A model generated the notes under the pieces. It was not told the origin of the DNA. It saw only the letters and a list, made by a program, of their open reading frames with translations, and did no database searches. This document shows positions 1-8,113 of a stretch of DNA of 64,000 bases, in pieces; position 1 is the first letter of the stretch; the number at the start of each line of letters is the position of its first letter. Source of the stretch: JANSXG01 sp024743075 (GTDB taxonomy: Bacteria; Planctomycetota; Phycisphaerae; Phycisphaerales; UBA1924); the NCBI GenBank assembly GCA_042140185.1, contig CP159477.1, forward strand, positions 3,100,001 to 3,164,000, in the 5' to 3' direction. The position numbers and the translations under genes were made by a program.

Positions 1-941
1 GCCTTGGTGCCGGGAGCGCCGAAGAAACCGAAGAGGCCGTTCCCGCCGGGAGGCAGGAGCTGCATGTTCAGGTAGTGCTGGCTCGGGTCGCCGGTGTAGT
101 TCATGTAGTACTCGGCACCGAACGCGGCATCGAACGTCAGGCCGGCCATGTTGCCGAGGGCGTTGAAGTCGACGCCGGAGTCGTTCGGGACGAGTTGGTT
201 CTGTCCGCCGGCCGCGACATCGAAGAACAGGTTGAGTTTCTCGAAGCTCGTACGCTGGTTGCCGGCGACGAACAGGTAGAGACGCGTCCCGTCGTGGTAG
301 GCGTAGACCGCGTCGATCTCGGAGCCGTTGGACGCGACATCGCTGGGATCGCTGTTGCTCACGAAGGTCGAGGCGAGGGTATTCACGAACAGAGCCGACC
401 CGTAGCTGGCGTCCAGGCTCCCGTCCACGGTCGGTGCCGCGGCCGCGGATGACGGCACGGTCACGAACTGGTCGCCCGCGATCGCCGAGAAATCGGCGAC
501 GGTGGAGTCGCCGACGTTGTCTGAAGCGGCAGGGAGGCCACCGATGACCTGGTTCGAGATGACGCTGTGACCACCGTTGGCCATCCAGCCGGCGATGCGG
601 ATCGGGCTCGAACCGTCCCAGCCGAGTTCGTCGAGATCGATCGCGACCTCGAAACCGGTCGCGACCGCAGCGGGATCGCTGTCGGGCGCGGGGAAGTCGA
701 ACGTTCCGGCACCGAAGGGGCCGACGCCGCCTACGTTGGACTGATCAGAGGTGATCGAGATATCGACGGGCTCGCCGTTCACGATGTCGATCACGCTGAC
801 ACCCTGCACGGCGACCGGGGTCGAACCATAGTTGTCACCCGCGCTTCGGGTGCCGTCGACCATCGGGGCCGCGATCACGGTCCCGGCGGCGGCGACGAGT
901 CCGGCGAGCGACGCGGTCGCTGCTGCTTTCATGTTCGGCAT
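1..941 (-). CDS. secreted protein with repeated domain, paralog of the next gene (3' end outside window)
   Basis: The reading frame runs off the window at base 1, so the C-terminus is missing. The ATG at 941 follows a GGAGAG ribosome site; a second in-frame ATG lies at 932. The first 25 residues form a signal peptide (MKAAATASLAGLVAAAG). The body is Gly/Asp/Asn-rich and beta-like. A middle block (WDGSSPIRIAGW, then SNQVIGGLP, then GDQFVTVP) closely matches residues in the downstream paralog (WDGVTPINIAGW, SNQVIGGLP, GNQFITIP). After this block a new unit starts (PTVDGSLDASYGSALF), so the protein holds an incomplete copy followed by at least one further copy. It is presumably exported and surface-anchored like its neighbour. 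The function is unknown. Confidence 0.75.
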   Translation of the reverse strand, partial: MPNMKAAATASLAGLVAAAGTVIAAPMVDGTRSAGDNYGSTPVAVQGVSVIDIVNGEPVDISITSDQSNVGGVGPFGAGTFDFPAPDSDPAAVATGFEVAIDLDELGWDGSSPIRIAGWMANGGHSVISNQVIGGLPAASDNVGDSTVADFSAIAGDQFVTVPSSAAAAPTVDGSLDASYGSALFVNTLASTFVSNSDPSDVASNGSEIDAVYAYHDGTRLYLFVAGNQRTSFEKLNLFFDVAAGGQNQLVPNDSGVDFNALGNMAGLTFDAAFGAEYYMNYTGDPSQHYLNMQLLPPGGNGLFGFFGAPGTK

Positions 942-1055
942 GGCGATCTTCTCTCCATAGTGATGGACGCGTGCGGACGGTGCCGCACTCGGTTGAATCG
1001 CCTCGATCCGATAGGGAGTTGAACGCACTCCGCGATCGCGATGTCGGCGGTATCG

Positions 1056-1089
1056 AAAAAACCGGCCGCGCTGTTTCCAGCCCGGCCGG
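1056..1089 (-). terminator. rho-independent terminator after the secreted-protein gene 1107-2000
   Basis: On the minus strand a 12-bp stem with one mismatch (arms 1062-1073 and 1078-1089, loop 1074-1077) is followed by six T residues (1056-1061). It lies 17 bases past the stop of the upstream gene, so the two tandem paralogs are probably separate transcription units. Confidence 0.8.
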
Positions 1090-1106
1090 CAGAGGAAGTC
1101 GTTCGC

Positions 1107-2000
1107 TCAGGCGCGACGGCGACGGATCGCCGCGAGGCCCGCGAGGCCGACCAGCCCGAGGGTGCCGGGGGTCGGGATGGTGATGAACTGGTTGCCGGCG
1201 AACTGGTTGAAGTCAATGCCGCTCAGATTGCCGATGAAGTTGCCCGCACCGTCACCGCCGAGGTTGCCGGTGCCATCGGGCAGGCCACCGATGACCTGGT
1301 TTGACATGAAGTCGTTGCCGCTGCCGTTGATCCAGCCGGCGATGTTGATCGGTGTGACGCCGTCCCAGCCCAGAGCACCGAGGTCGATCGCGATCTCGAC
1401 ACCGGTGGAGACCAGGGCGGGGTCCGAATCGAACGGGTCGCCGAGGTTGCCGACGCCGCCGACGTTCGAGTTGTCCTGCGAGAACGTGATGTCCGCGCCG
1501 CCGAGTTGCACGGTGAGCTGGTTGCCCGCGACGGGGCCGCCGCCGAGGAAGCCGCCGGTGCCGTCAACGAGGGCGCCATCGACATACCACTCGATGGGGT
1601 CGTTGCCACCGGTGAAGCTGAGCACGGCGTCGGCCTCGAAGCCCGAGTCGAATGTCAGGCCGCCGAGGTTCCCGAGGTTGGGAAGATCGGTCGACAACTG
1701 GTTCTGACCACCGGCGGCGTAATCCAGCACGATGTTCAGCTTGTTGAAGTTCGTCTGAAGGTTACCGGCGACACCGAGGAACAGGGTCGTGCCGGAGATG
1801 CTGCCGTACAGGGCGTCAATCTCGGAACCGTTGGCGAACTCGACGGACGGATCGTCGTTGTTGCCGAAGCCGGTGCCGATGTTCTGGCTCCAGAGGGCGG
1901 GGCCGTACTTGCTGTCGAAGTCCGCACCGTTGATGGGCGCACCAGCGAAGGCGGCACCGGTCGTCGCAAGCAGCGCCGTTGCACAAAGGGTCTTCATCAT
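1107..2000 (-). CDS. secreted protein with PEP-CTERM-like C-terminal sorting signal
   Basis: 297 residues. The start at 2000 has a GGAG ribosome site seven bases upstream. Residues 1-20 are a signal peptide (MMKTLCATALLATTGAAFA). The middle is a Gly/Asn/Asp-rich beta domain with no recognisable catalytic motif. The end carries a Pro-Thr-Pro-Gly, then a hydrophobic stretch (LGLVGLAGLAAI), then RRRRA: the tripartite layout of PEP-CTERM/exosortase-type sorting tails as found in Phycisphaerae. It is therefore likely exported, processed and anchored at the surface. It is a tandem paralog of the gene at 1-941. Two LacI-type palindromes lie 139 and 277 bases upstream, which suggests regulated expression. 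Function unknown. Confidence 0.8.
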   Translation of the reverse strand: MMKTLCATALLATTGAAFAGAPINGADFDSKYGPALWSQNIGTGFGNNDDPSVEFANGSEIDALYGSISGTTLFLGVAGNLQTNFNKLNIVLDYAAGGQNQLSTDLPNLGNLGGLTFDSGFEADAVLSFTGGNDPIEWYVDGALVDGTGGFLGGGPVAGNQLTVQLGGADITFSQDNSNVGGVGNLGDPFDSDPALVSTGVEIAIDLGALGWDGVTPINIAGWINGSGNDFMSNQVIGGLPDGTGNLGGDGAGNFIGNLSGIDFNQFAGNQFITIPTPGTLGLVGLAGLAAIRRRRA

Positions 2001-2138
2001 CTCTCAACTCCGTTTCTCTTGTGAGGCCCTTCCGGATCGAGCCTCGCACAGGGAATCGTGGCCTCTCTCGTTGACCTCACGGCGTGCCACGGCGTCGTGA
2101 AGCGAACCGGCGCGGTGCCGCTTCGGATCAATCTGTCA

Positions 2139-2158
2139 TCGGTAAAACGATTTACCGA
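2139..2158. promoter_or_regulatory. LacI-type operator candidate 1
   Basis: A perfect 8-bp inverted repeat, TCGGTAAA-ACGA-TTTACCGA, stands out in an AT-rich patch of an otherwise GC-rich intergenic region (2001-2412). The core GTAAAACGATTTAC resembles CG-centred operators bound by LacI/GalR-family repressors. No regulator gene is adjacent. The only gene whose start faces this region is the secreted protein ending at 2000. Confidence 0.5.
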
Positions 2159-2276
2159 GTCACTCTGAAACAGCCCGCAGCACCAGAACCCCGGCACGAC
2201 GGGAAGAAATCCGCATTTGTGGCTCAAACTGAGCCCACCACGCTCGACGACATCAGCTCGAGCACCTGTTTGCGCC

Positions 2277-2294
2277 GAGTAAAATGTTTTACTC
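2277..2294. promoter_or_regulatory. LacI-type operator candidate 2
   Basis: A perfect 8-bp inverted repeat, GAGTAAAA-TG-TTTTACTC. It shares the GTAAAA-NN-TTTTAC core with the repeat at 2139-2158, and the two centres are 137 bases apart, about 13 helical turns. That spacing would suit a looping repressor. Apart from these two sites I see no gene in 2001-2412. Confidence 0.5.
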
Positions 2295-2412
2295 TCGCTT
2301 CAGAAGCATACTTGGGACCTTCCGGCACGCAAGCATCAGAGCCGGATTTCAGAAGCGGATTTCCCCGCAAACCACCTGATTGATGGGTGATTACGGGTCC
2401 GATAACAAATTA

Positions 2413-2889
2413 TCAGTGTTGAGGTGGGGGATTTTGTCGGCGCTTCTTCTTCTCGGCGTGCTCGCGCTTCTCCCGGAGGCGACGCTCAACGGCGCCGCGC
2501 CCGGGTTTGGTCCGGATCCGAGGCTTCGGCTTCACCTGAGCTTTGATGACCAGTTCTCTCAGTTTCCCGAGGCACGCGTCTTTGTTCCGCTTCTGGGACC
2601 GCTCGTCCTGGGAAGCGATCAGCAACTCGTCGTCGCCGACCAGCCATTGCCCCGCGAGCTTTCGCAGGCGTCGGGCCGCCGCTGGGTGGAGCGGGATCGC
2701 GTCGACCGCGACCCGCAATTCGACCCGGGTGTTCCGCTTGTTGACGTTCTGGCCACCGGGCCCGGACGAGCGCGACGCCGCGAAGTTGAGATCGGCGTCC
2801 GACACGAATACGCCGGGCGCAAGCCGTGTTTTGCCCGGGTTCTGCGGGGTCGGATTCGGCAGGGGTTGTTCGTTGGCGGCGGCGTGCAT
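2413..2889 (-). CDS. arfB: peptidyl-tRNA hydrolase ArfB (stalled-ribosome rescue)
   Basis: 158 residues from the ATG at 2889. Release-factor domain 3 with the GGQ motif at residues 45-47 in the context SSGPGGQNVNK, which hydrolyses peptidyl-tRNA in the ribosomal A site. The C-terminus is strongly basic (REHAEKKKRRQNPPPQ), as in ArfB/YaeJ, where this tail enters the empty mRNA channel to recognise non-stop ribosomes. The protein is too short to be a canonical release factor and lacks the codon-recognition domain. The frame stays open to 2955, but MHAAANEQ at 2889 gives an N-terminus of family length. It is divergent from the beta-barrel gene at 2970. Confidence 0.9.
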   Translation of the reverse strand: MHAAANEQPLPNPTPQNPGKTRLAPGVFVSDADLNFAASRSSGPGGQNVNKRNTRVELRVAVDAIPLHPAAARRLRKLAGQWLVGDDELLIASQDERSQKRNKDACLGKLRELVIKAQVKPKPRIRTKPGRGAVERRLREKREHAEKKKRRQNPPPQH

Positions 2890-2969
2890 GGCTTGGGGTA
2901 GAGTACGCGCCCGGCGGCAGGTTGCTCGACCCGGCATCCATGAGAAGACATGCAAGGAGATGGCAGGTC

Positions 2970-3869
2970 GTGAATCAGTGTATCGCGATGGTATTGGCGG
3001 TCCTCCTCGGGACGGGTTCGACCGCGGTTGGGCAGTCGATCGAGACCGAGGTGACCGACACCGAGGACCGTTCGGCGGCGGGCGACCTCTCGCTCAACAT
3101 CGATCGCGCGGCCTCGTGGAAAGTCAGGGCGACCGCATCGGTCTGGTTCCCGTCGCTGCGCGGCGAGCAGACGCTCGGAGGCGGCTCGAAGTTCGACATC
3201 GACATCATCGACCAACCGGACGTGCAGGTTGCGCCGAGATACGAACTCGCGTTCCGGCGCGACAAATGGACCGTGCTCACGAGCGGATTCGTCTTCAACA
3301 TGGACGAGAACGCGGCGGCCACGGAATCGTTCATCGCGAGCGGAACCACGATCAACGCGGGTGACCGGGTCAGTTACGACATCGACTACTGGAGCGCCGA
3401 CCTCTTTCTGGCGTATCGGTTCGCCGACATGCCGATCGACAACGCTGGCGGACGCGGTGCGCCGCCGAGTCCCTTCTCCGTGCCGCGCGACGGCGTCGGG
3501 CTGTTCTTCGACGTTCTCGCGGGCGCTCGAGTCTGGCATCTTGACTACACGATGAACCAGATCGGCGGTCCGTCTCTCATCGATGAGCAGGAAACCTGGA
3601 TCGACCCGGTCGTCGGCGGACGCATGCTTCTGGACCTTCCCCACGGTTTCGGCGTTGAGGTGCGTGGCGATGTCGGCGGTTTCGGTGTTGGCTCCGAGTT
3701 CGCCTGGAACATCGGCGTCGCCTTCCGCGCCGAGTTGGCGGAGAACATCGGCGCCGAGATCGGCTTCCGCCACCTCCAGACGCGCTACGAGTCGGGGAGC
3801 GGGGCCGACCTCTTCGAATGGGATGTCGCGTCGGCGGGTCTCTACGGTTCGATTGTCTTCCGTTTCTAG
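2970..3869 (+). CDS. predicted outer-membrane beta-barrel protein
   Basis: 299 residues if translation starts at the GTG at 2970, which has AAGGAG 10 bases upstream; an ATG at 2940 is the alternative. The N-terminus is a clear signal peptide (MNQCIAMVLAVLLGTGSTAVGQ). The rest alternates amphipathic strands with turns and ends in an aromatic residue (YGSIVFRF), the usual C-terminal signature of Gram-negative barrel proteins. Strands such as DYWSADLFLAYRF and AGLYGSIVFRF support a barrel of about 8-12 strands. The substrate or role is not evident. It lies 15 bases upstream of rsmD and may be cotranscribed with it. Confidence 0.7.
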   Translation: MNQCIAMVLAVLLGTGSTAVGQSIETEVTDTEDRSAAGDLSLNIDRAASWKVRATASVWFPSLRGEQTLGGGSKFDIDIIDQPDVQVAPRYELAFRRDKWTVLTSGFVFNMDENAAATESFIASGTTINAGDRVSYDIDYWSADLFLAYRFADMPIDNAGGRGAPPSPFSVPRDGVGLFFDVLAGARVWHLDYTMNQIGGPSLIDEQETWIDPVVGGRMLLDLPHGFGVEVRGDVGGFGVGSEFAWNIGVAFRAELAENIGAEIGFRHLQTRYESGSGADLFEWDVASAGLYGSIVFRF

Positions 3870-3884
3870 TTTCGAAGGCCACCA

Positions 3885-4670
3885 ATGATCCGGATCATCA
3901 GCGGCGAGTATCGACGCCGGCAACTGCGCACACCCAAGGACGCGAAGGTCACCCGGCCGCTCCCGGACCGGGTGCGCACGGCCGTATTCAACATGCTGCG
4001 CGGCCACATAGAGGGTCAGGCGATTCTCGACGGTTTCGCGGGCGTGGGCAGTTTCGGGCTCGAAGCGGCCAGCCGCGGCGCTTCCGAAGTGGTCATGGTG
4101 GAGAAGGATCGGGAGATCGCGTCGATCCTGCAGTCGAACATCGATGAGCTGGGCGCGGGCGACACCTGTCGAGTGTTGAGGGGCGATGTCCTGGGGATCT
4201 CCATCCTGTCGAGGTGCCCTCGTCCGGTACACATCGTGTTCTTCGATCCGCCGTACCCGATGATTCTTGACCCGGCCCAAAGGGAGCGGGTGTTCGGTCA
4301 GTTCTCGCGCCTGGTTGAGCTTCTCGACGACAAGGGCTTCGCGATCCTGCGCACTCCTTGGCCGGTCATCGATCGGATGGTCGACGGCAAGCGTCATCAG
4401 GGCGGACCGGTGCCCGTTGAACCGGAGGAATCCAGGCCGGCGGGTCGATACCCCGAAGAAACAGCCTTCACGATCGATGACTTCGACGACCCGGCCGAAG
4501 CCGCGATCGCCGGAGCGGCGCCGGAACCCGAAAATGAGGCTTCTGCTGAGCTGCCCGGTGAGCGCGTCGAGATGGACCTGGCCATCCCCGGCGCGGAAGG
4601 CCCCGAGACGCACATCTACGGATCGATGGCCGTGCACTGGTACATGCGCCGGCGCGATGCTTCGTCTTAA
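3885..4670 (+). CDS. rsmD: 16S rRNA (guanine966-N2)-methyltransferase RsmD
   Basis: 261 residues. An N-terminal RIISGEYRRRQL strand and TRPLPDRVRTAVFNML match the RsmD family. The SAM-binding loop DGFAGVGSFGLEAASRG is at residues 49-65 and the catalytic DPPY at 121-124. The enzyme methylates G966 of 16S rRNA during 30S assembly. It is about 60 residues longer than E. coli RsmD. The excess is an acidic, Glu/Pro/Ala-rich insert (roughly residues 165-240) placed before the final conserved strand HIYGSMAVHWYMRR. The insert is likely disordered and of unknown role. Confidence 0.9.
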   Translation: MIRIISGEYRRRQLRTPKDAKVTRPLPDRVRTAVFNMLRGHIEGQAILDGFAGVGSFGLEAASRGASEVVMVEKDREIASILQSNIDELGAGDTCRVLRGDVLGISILSRCPRPVHIVFFDPPYPMILDPAQRERVFGQFSRLVELLDDKGFAILRTPWPVIDRMVDGKRHQGGPVPVEPEESRPAGRYPEETAFTIDDFDDPAEAAIAGAAPEPENEASAELPGERVEMDLAIPGAEGPETHIYGSMAVHWYMRRRDASS

Positions 4671-4905
4671 TCACCCGAAGGCGCGGACGACGGTGGGGGA
4701 GTCGGCGTCCCCGTGCCTGCGGCGTCGGGCCTTTGAGCTTGAGCTGTGCGAGCACGATGAAGATGGTCAGAAACACCGCGATCCAGGCGACGATCAGGAC
4801 CGCGCCGACCGGGAACCTCCGCTTGTCGGGGTCCGGGAGCGTGATGTGCGGGGCCACTTCGTCGCGTCGACTGAGGCGTTGATCCGGTTGGGCAGGGTCG
4901 TTCAT
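4667..4905 (-). CDS. small single-pass membrane protein, frame break near its end
   Basis: The first 60 codons from the ATG at 4905 look genuine: a polar N-terminus (NDPAQPDQRLSRRDEVAPHI) and one transmembrane helix (VGAVLIVAWIAVFLTIFIVL). After LKLKGP the frame becomes Arg-rich and continues to 4468 antisense to rsmD. The next frame instead reads DAAGTGTPTPPPSSAPSGD and stops at 4667. A single-base change near 4695-4725 would give a natural protein of about 79 residues with a Pro/Ser-rich tail. No family is recognised. Confidence 0.45.
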
Positions 4906-4940
4906 CAGGGCAGATCGTAGCGCGGAAGTACACTTGGCGC

Positions 4941-6287
4941 ATGAGCCGCCCCGAGCCGGATCATCGCAGCGATCGCAAGCGGGCTGCCGCGGAACGCGGG
5001 GCCGTTGAGATCGTGCGCGCGCTCCGTGGTCAGGGCAAAACGGCGTACCTCGCTGGTGGCTGTGTGCGGGACACCCTTCTCGGCCTTGCGCCCACGGATT
5101 TCGATGTCGCCACCAACGCGACGCCCGACGAGGTGCTGGAGCTGTTCGACGACGCCCACGCCGTCGGGAAGTCGTTCGGCGTCGTCATCGTGCGATTCGG
5201 ACGCGGGAGTCTCGGGGAGACCGCCGGATCGCCCTCCCCTGCAGCGACGATCGAGGTCGCGACCTTTCGTCGTGAAGGGGCGTATTCCGACAAGCGACGC
5301 CCCGACAGCGTCGAGTTCTGCGGCCCGGACGAGGACGCGAAACGCCGCGACTTCACGATCAACGCCATGTTCCTCGATCCCCTCGCCGATGGACCGGTTG
5401 AGCGCCGGGTCATCGATACCGTTGGCGGGCTCGACGACATCCGCGACGGGATCATCCGGGCGGTCGGGAACCCTGCCGACCGGTTGGCGGAGGACCACCT
5501 GCGCGCGTTGCGAGCAGTGCGCTTCGCGTCTCGCTTTGGCTTTGCGATCGAGCCAGTCACCGGAGCGGCCATCCGCGAGCACGCCGCCGACCTTCAAGGG
5601 GTATCACCGGAGCGGATCGGCGACGAGCTCCGCCGCATGCTCGGGCGCCGCGTGCCCGTCGAAGCGCGTCGACGGGCCATCGAACTGATCGAGTGTTTGA
5701 ATCTCGCGATTCCTATTCTCGGTTCAGAACAAGGGGTTCAGTTGTCCGGTGCATCGTGGAGTGTTCTGGACGCGATCGGCTCGAGCAGCGACTTTCCAAC
5801 CACGCTTCTCGCTTGGCTCCATGATCGGGAGGGCCTGGGCCGAGCCAATGCTGATCAGGCGTCCGATCGGCTCGTTGCACAGTCCCGACTGCTCCGTCGT
5901 TCGATCGTTCTCAGCAACGAGGAAACCGACGATCTGGTGGGGATCTCGCGGGGTTTGGTCCATCTGGAGCGAGGATGGACCGGTGCCTCGGTTTCCCAGC
6001 GTAAACGCTGGGCGGCGTCCGATTGGTTCGACGGCGCTTTGGTGCTGCTGAACGGGCGAAACCCGGACGCCGCATCCCGCGTGCAAAGCGATCGGAATAG
6101 TCTGGCCTCGGATCCGATTGGTCTGGCACCCGAGCCGTGGGTGAGCGGAGACGACCTCATCGCGTCGGGCCTCCGTCCGGGCCCGGACTTCAAAGAACGA
6201 CTTGCCAGAGCCTACGACGCGCAGTTGGAGGGCTCGGCCGCGACGGCCCACGAGGCGCTACAGGTCGCTCTCGCGGACCCGGATTGA
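4941..6287 (+). CDS. cca: CCA tRNA nucleotidyltransferase / poly(A) polymerase family
   Basis: 448 residues, class II nucleotidyltransferase. Residues 37-58 hold the LAGGCVRD and DFDVAT motifs, the latter with the two metal-binding Asp residues. RRDFTINAM at 135-143 is the conserved neck motif, and a DxxxAxxxxRxRAVRFA-type helix follows (EDHLRALRAVRFASRF). It adds or repairs the 3' CCA of tRNAs using CTP and ATP. Poly(A) polymerases share this fold, so CCA versus A specificity is inferred; the basic C-terminal extension of PcnB enzymes is absent, favouring CCA addition. The C-terminal 200 residues are poorly conserved, with no HD domain. Confidence 0.85.
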   Translation: MSRPEPDHRSDRKRAAAERGAVEIVRALRGQGKTAYLAGGCVRDTLLGLAPTDFDVATNATPDEVLELFDDAHAVGKSFGVVIVRFGRGSLGETAGSPSPAATIEVATFRREGAYSDKRRPDSVEFCGPDEDAKRRDFTINAMFLDPLADGPVERRVIDTVGGLDDIRDGIIRAVGNPADRLAEDHLRALRAVRFASRFGFAIEPVTGAAIREHAADLQGVSPERIGDELRRMLGRRVPVEARRRAIELIECLNLAIPILGSEQGVQLSGASWSVLDAIGSSSDFPTTLLAWLHDREGLGRANADQASDRLVAQSRLLRRSIVLSNEETDDLVGISRGLVHLERGWTGASVSQRKRWAASDWFDGALVLLNGRNPDAASRVQSDRNSLASDPIGLAPEPWVSGDDLIASGLRPGPDFKERLARAYDAQLEGSAATAHEALQVALADPD

Positions 6288-6343
6288 ACCGGATTCGTGG
6301 TTTTTGTTTGGGATTCGCCCAAGTCGTGTGATAGACTCCACTT

Positions 6344-6390
6344 GGCTGGCCTGATTTCGGCTGGCCGGGATCCCCCGCATTGGGGGGATC
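6344..6390 (+). other. structured leader upstream of the ClpP/NfeD-like trio
   Basis: The 243-base gap before 6531 contains an 8-base direct repeat (GGCTGGCC at 6344 and 6359) directly followed by a perfect hairpin: arms 6369-6376 (GATCCCCC) and 6383-6390 (GGGGGATC) with a six-base loop. A second short hairpin, CACCC-GGTT-GGGTG, follows near 6402. No T-run follows, so this is not a standard terminator. I could not assign a promoter. Confidence 0.3.
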
Positions 6391-6530
6391 TGCATCAAGA
6401 GCACCCGGTTGGGTGTATATATTGATGTCAGGTGGAGTTGGCATCGCGGACGAGGCAATCCGCGCGTACTCCGAGTTCCGATTGACCGTCGCCGGCAGGC
6501 GGCTCGCTCTGCAAGAGGCTGGACAACCAC

Positions 6531-8054
6531 ATGCTTAAGAACGCTCTGTTGATGTTGACCGTCGGCGCGCTGATGACTGTGTCAGCGCCCGCTCCGCTCA
6601 CGACCAGCGCGAGCGCCGCCGTCGTGATCCAGGACGCTGGAGATGAGGACGCCACCGAAGACATGGTGATTTTCACCAATGGGCGAGTCGTGCGCGGGGA
6701 CATCCTTGAGGAGACCGACGCGACGATCATCATGAACGTCCGGATCGGCTCCATGCCCGCGGTCCGCACGGTCTACGAGAAAGACCAGATCCTCGAAATC
6801 AAGCGGGACATCCCGCGCGAGTCCGAGGGACGCAAGGACGAAGCCGAGAAGAAGGAAGAAGTTCTCCCCGACAAGAATACTCGCGGCGAGGACATCGATG
6901 AGGACACCACGCTCTTCTACTACGCCGAACTCAATGGGATCTTCGAGAAGGATCTCACGGCGACGCCGCTGACCGACCTTTTCCGGGACGTCGACGAGAC
7001 GTTCAACGACCTCGTCGAGATCTCGGATCCGCGCGGTGGCGTGACCTACAAGGTCGACGAAACGAAGCGCGACAAGCACATTGTCCTGCTCAAGCTTGAC
7101 GCGACCACTTTGTACGAGGGCTTCGACGGCCTTTTCGCCGCAGAGCGTGTTACTCCGATCTTCAAAGATGAGATCCAGAAGGGGCGGCGCATCGTTTTCT
7201 GGGTCGACCAGGCCATCGGCGGCGCGGCCTTCGTGCCGTGGCTGAGCCCTGAGATGTACATCACTCCCGACTCGGTCATCGGCCTCGCCGGCGACCTCGA
7301 CGATTTCGACATCGGCGATGAGCAGGTCAACCTCAAGCAGATTTCGCTCCGCATGGGCCACGCCGAAGGTCTGGTTGTCTACGGCGGCTACGGGCGTCTG
7401 GGCGTCGCGATCGTGCAGGCGATGGCTCGCGGACAGTACTGGTTCGCGGTCCGGCTGACCGGCGTCGAACCCGAGTACTACATCAGCACCGAAATGCCCG
7501 GCCCGGAGATCATGAACAATCCTCAGTGGATCCTCCTGACCGACAACGGCCAGGACGAGTACGAGGACGATCCGGACGAGGTCCTCTACGGAAACGACAC
7601 GCTGTTCCTCCGCGACGACATGCCGCTGAAGCTCGGCATCGCCGACGGCGTTGCCAGTTCCATCGAAGACATCGCTCTGAGTATGCGTGTGTTCCGGAAC
7701 TACGCGGTCCTTGAGAACACCAAGGCCGAGGCCATCATGAACGGTTGGACCGAAGACGTCGAGCGTGCGCTGGTGAACTACCAGCGCATCTTTGACGAGG
7801 CCAACAATGTGCAGATCGGCGGAGGCCGTGACGCGATTCTCGCCGCCCTCGGTCGTCAGCAGCGTCTCCTTCTGCAGGCCCGCGGCATCCTCCGTCGATT
7901 CGCCGAGGTCATGGACCCCGACGGCAACGAAAGAGCCAACATCGATGTCATGATCGAGCAGATCCGTGCCCGGATGCGCAACCTGCGCAACGGCGGCAAC
8001 GACGGCCCCGGCGGCGGGGGCGGCGGCGCCGGAGGCGGGGCGGGCGGCCGGTGA
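6531..8054 (+). CDS. exported ClpP/NfeD-fold protein lacking the catalytic serine
   Basis: 507 residues. A signal peptide (1-29) is followed by a small beta domain (45-94: VIFTNGRVVRGDILEETDAT) that recurs in the next gene. A ClpP/crotonase-like region follows (about 180-300). In the downstream paralogs the expected nucleophile sits in ISAASFI or ESAASIV; here the same place reads IGGAAFV (residues 229-235), so Ser is replaced by Gly230. The DSGGG oxyanion-type motif of the paralogs is also absent. A helical segment and a Gly-rich tail (484-507) end the protein. It is probably a pseudoenzyme partner or scaffold of the next gene, 59 bases downstream. The start is supported by the signal peptide. 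Confidence 0.7.
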   Translation: MLKNALLMLTVGALMTVSAPAPLTTSASAAVVIQDAGDEDATEDMVIFTNGRVVRGDILEETDATIIMNVRIGSMPAVRTVYEKDQILEIKRDIPRESEGRKDEAEKKEEVLPDKNTRGEDIDEDTTLFYYAELNGIFEKDLTATPLTDLFRDVDETFNDLVEISDPRGGVTYKVDETKRDKHIVLLKLDATTLYEGFDGLFAAERVTPIFKDEIQKGRRIVFWVDQAIGGAAFVPWLSPEMYITPDSVIGLAGDLDDFDIGDEQVNLKQISLRMGHAEGLVVYGGYGRLGVAIVQAMARGQYWFAVRLTGVEPEYYISTEMPGPEIMNNPQWILLTDNGQDEYEDDPDEVLYGNDTLFLRDDMPLKLGIADGVASSIEDIALSMRVFRNYAVLENTKAEAIMNGWTEDVERALVNYQRIFDEANNVQIGGGRDAILAALGRQQRLLLQARGILRRFAEVMDPDGNERANIDVMIEQIRARMRNLRNGGNDGPGGGGGGAGGGAGGR

Positions 8055-8113
8055 CCCGGCGTAGAACATTGAACCCAAGCAAGGCTCACTGACAGATACA
8101 CGCGAGGAACGAA

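Noticed and set aside
2401..2414. Short inverted repeat GATAA-CAAA-TTATC
   Set aside because: It touches the arfB stop, has only five-base arms and does not match the GTAAAA core of the operators; chance in an AT patch is enough.
2619..4637. Long open frame on the minus strand, 672 codons
   Set aside because: It runs antisense through the beta-barrel protein and rsmD, is Arg/Asp/Val-rich with no motif, and results from GC-biased third positions of the real genes.
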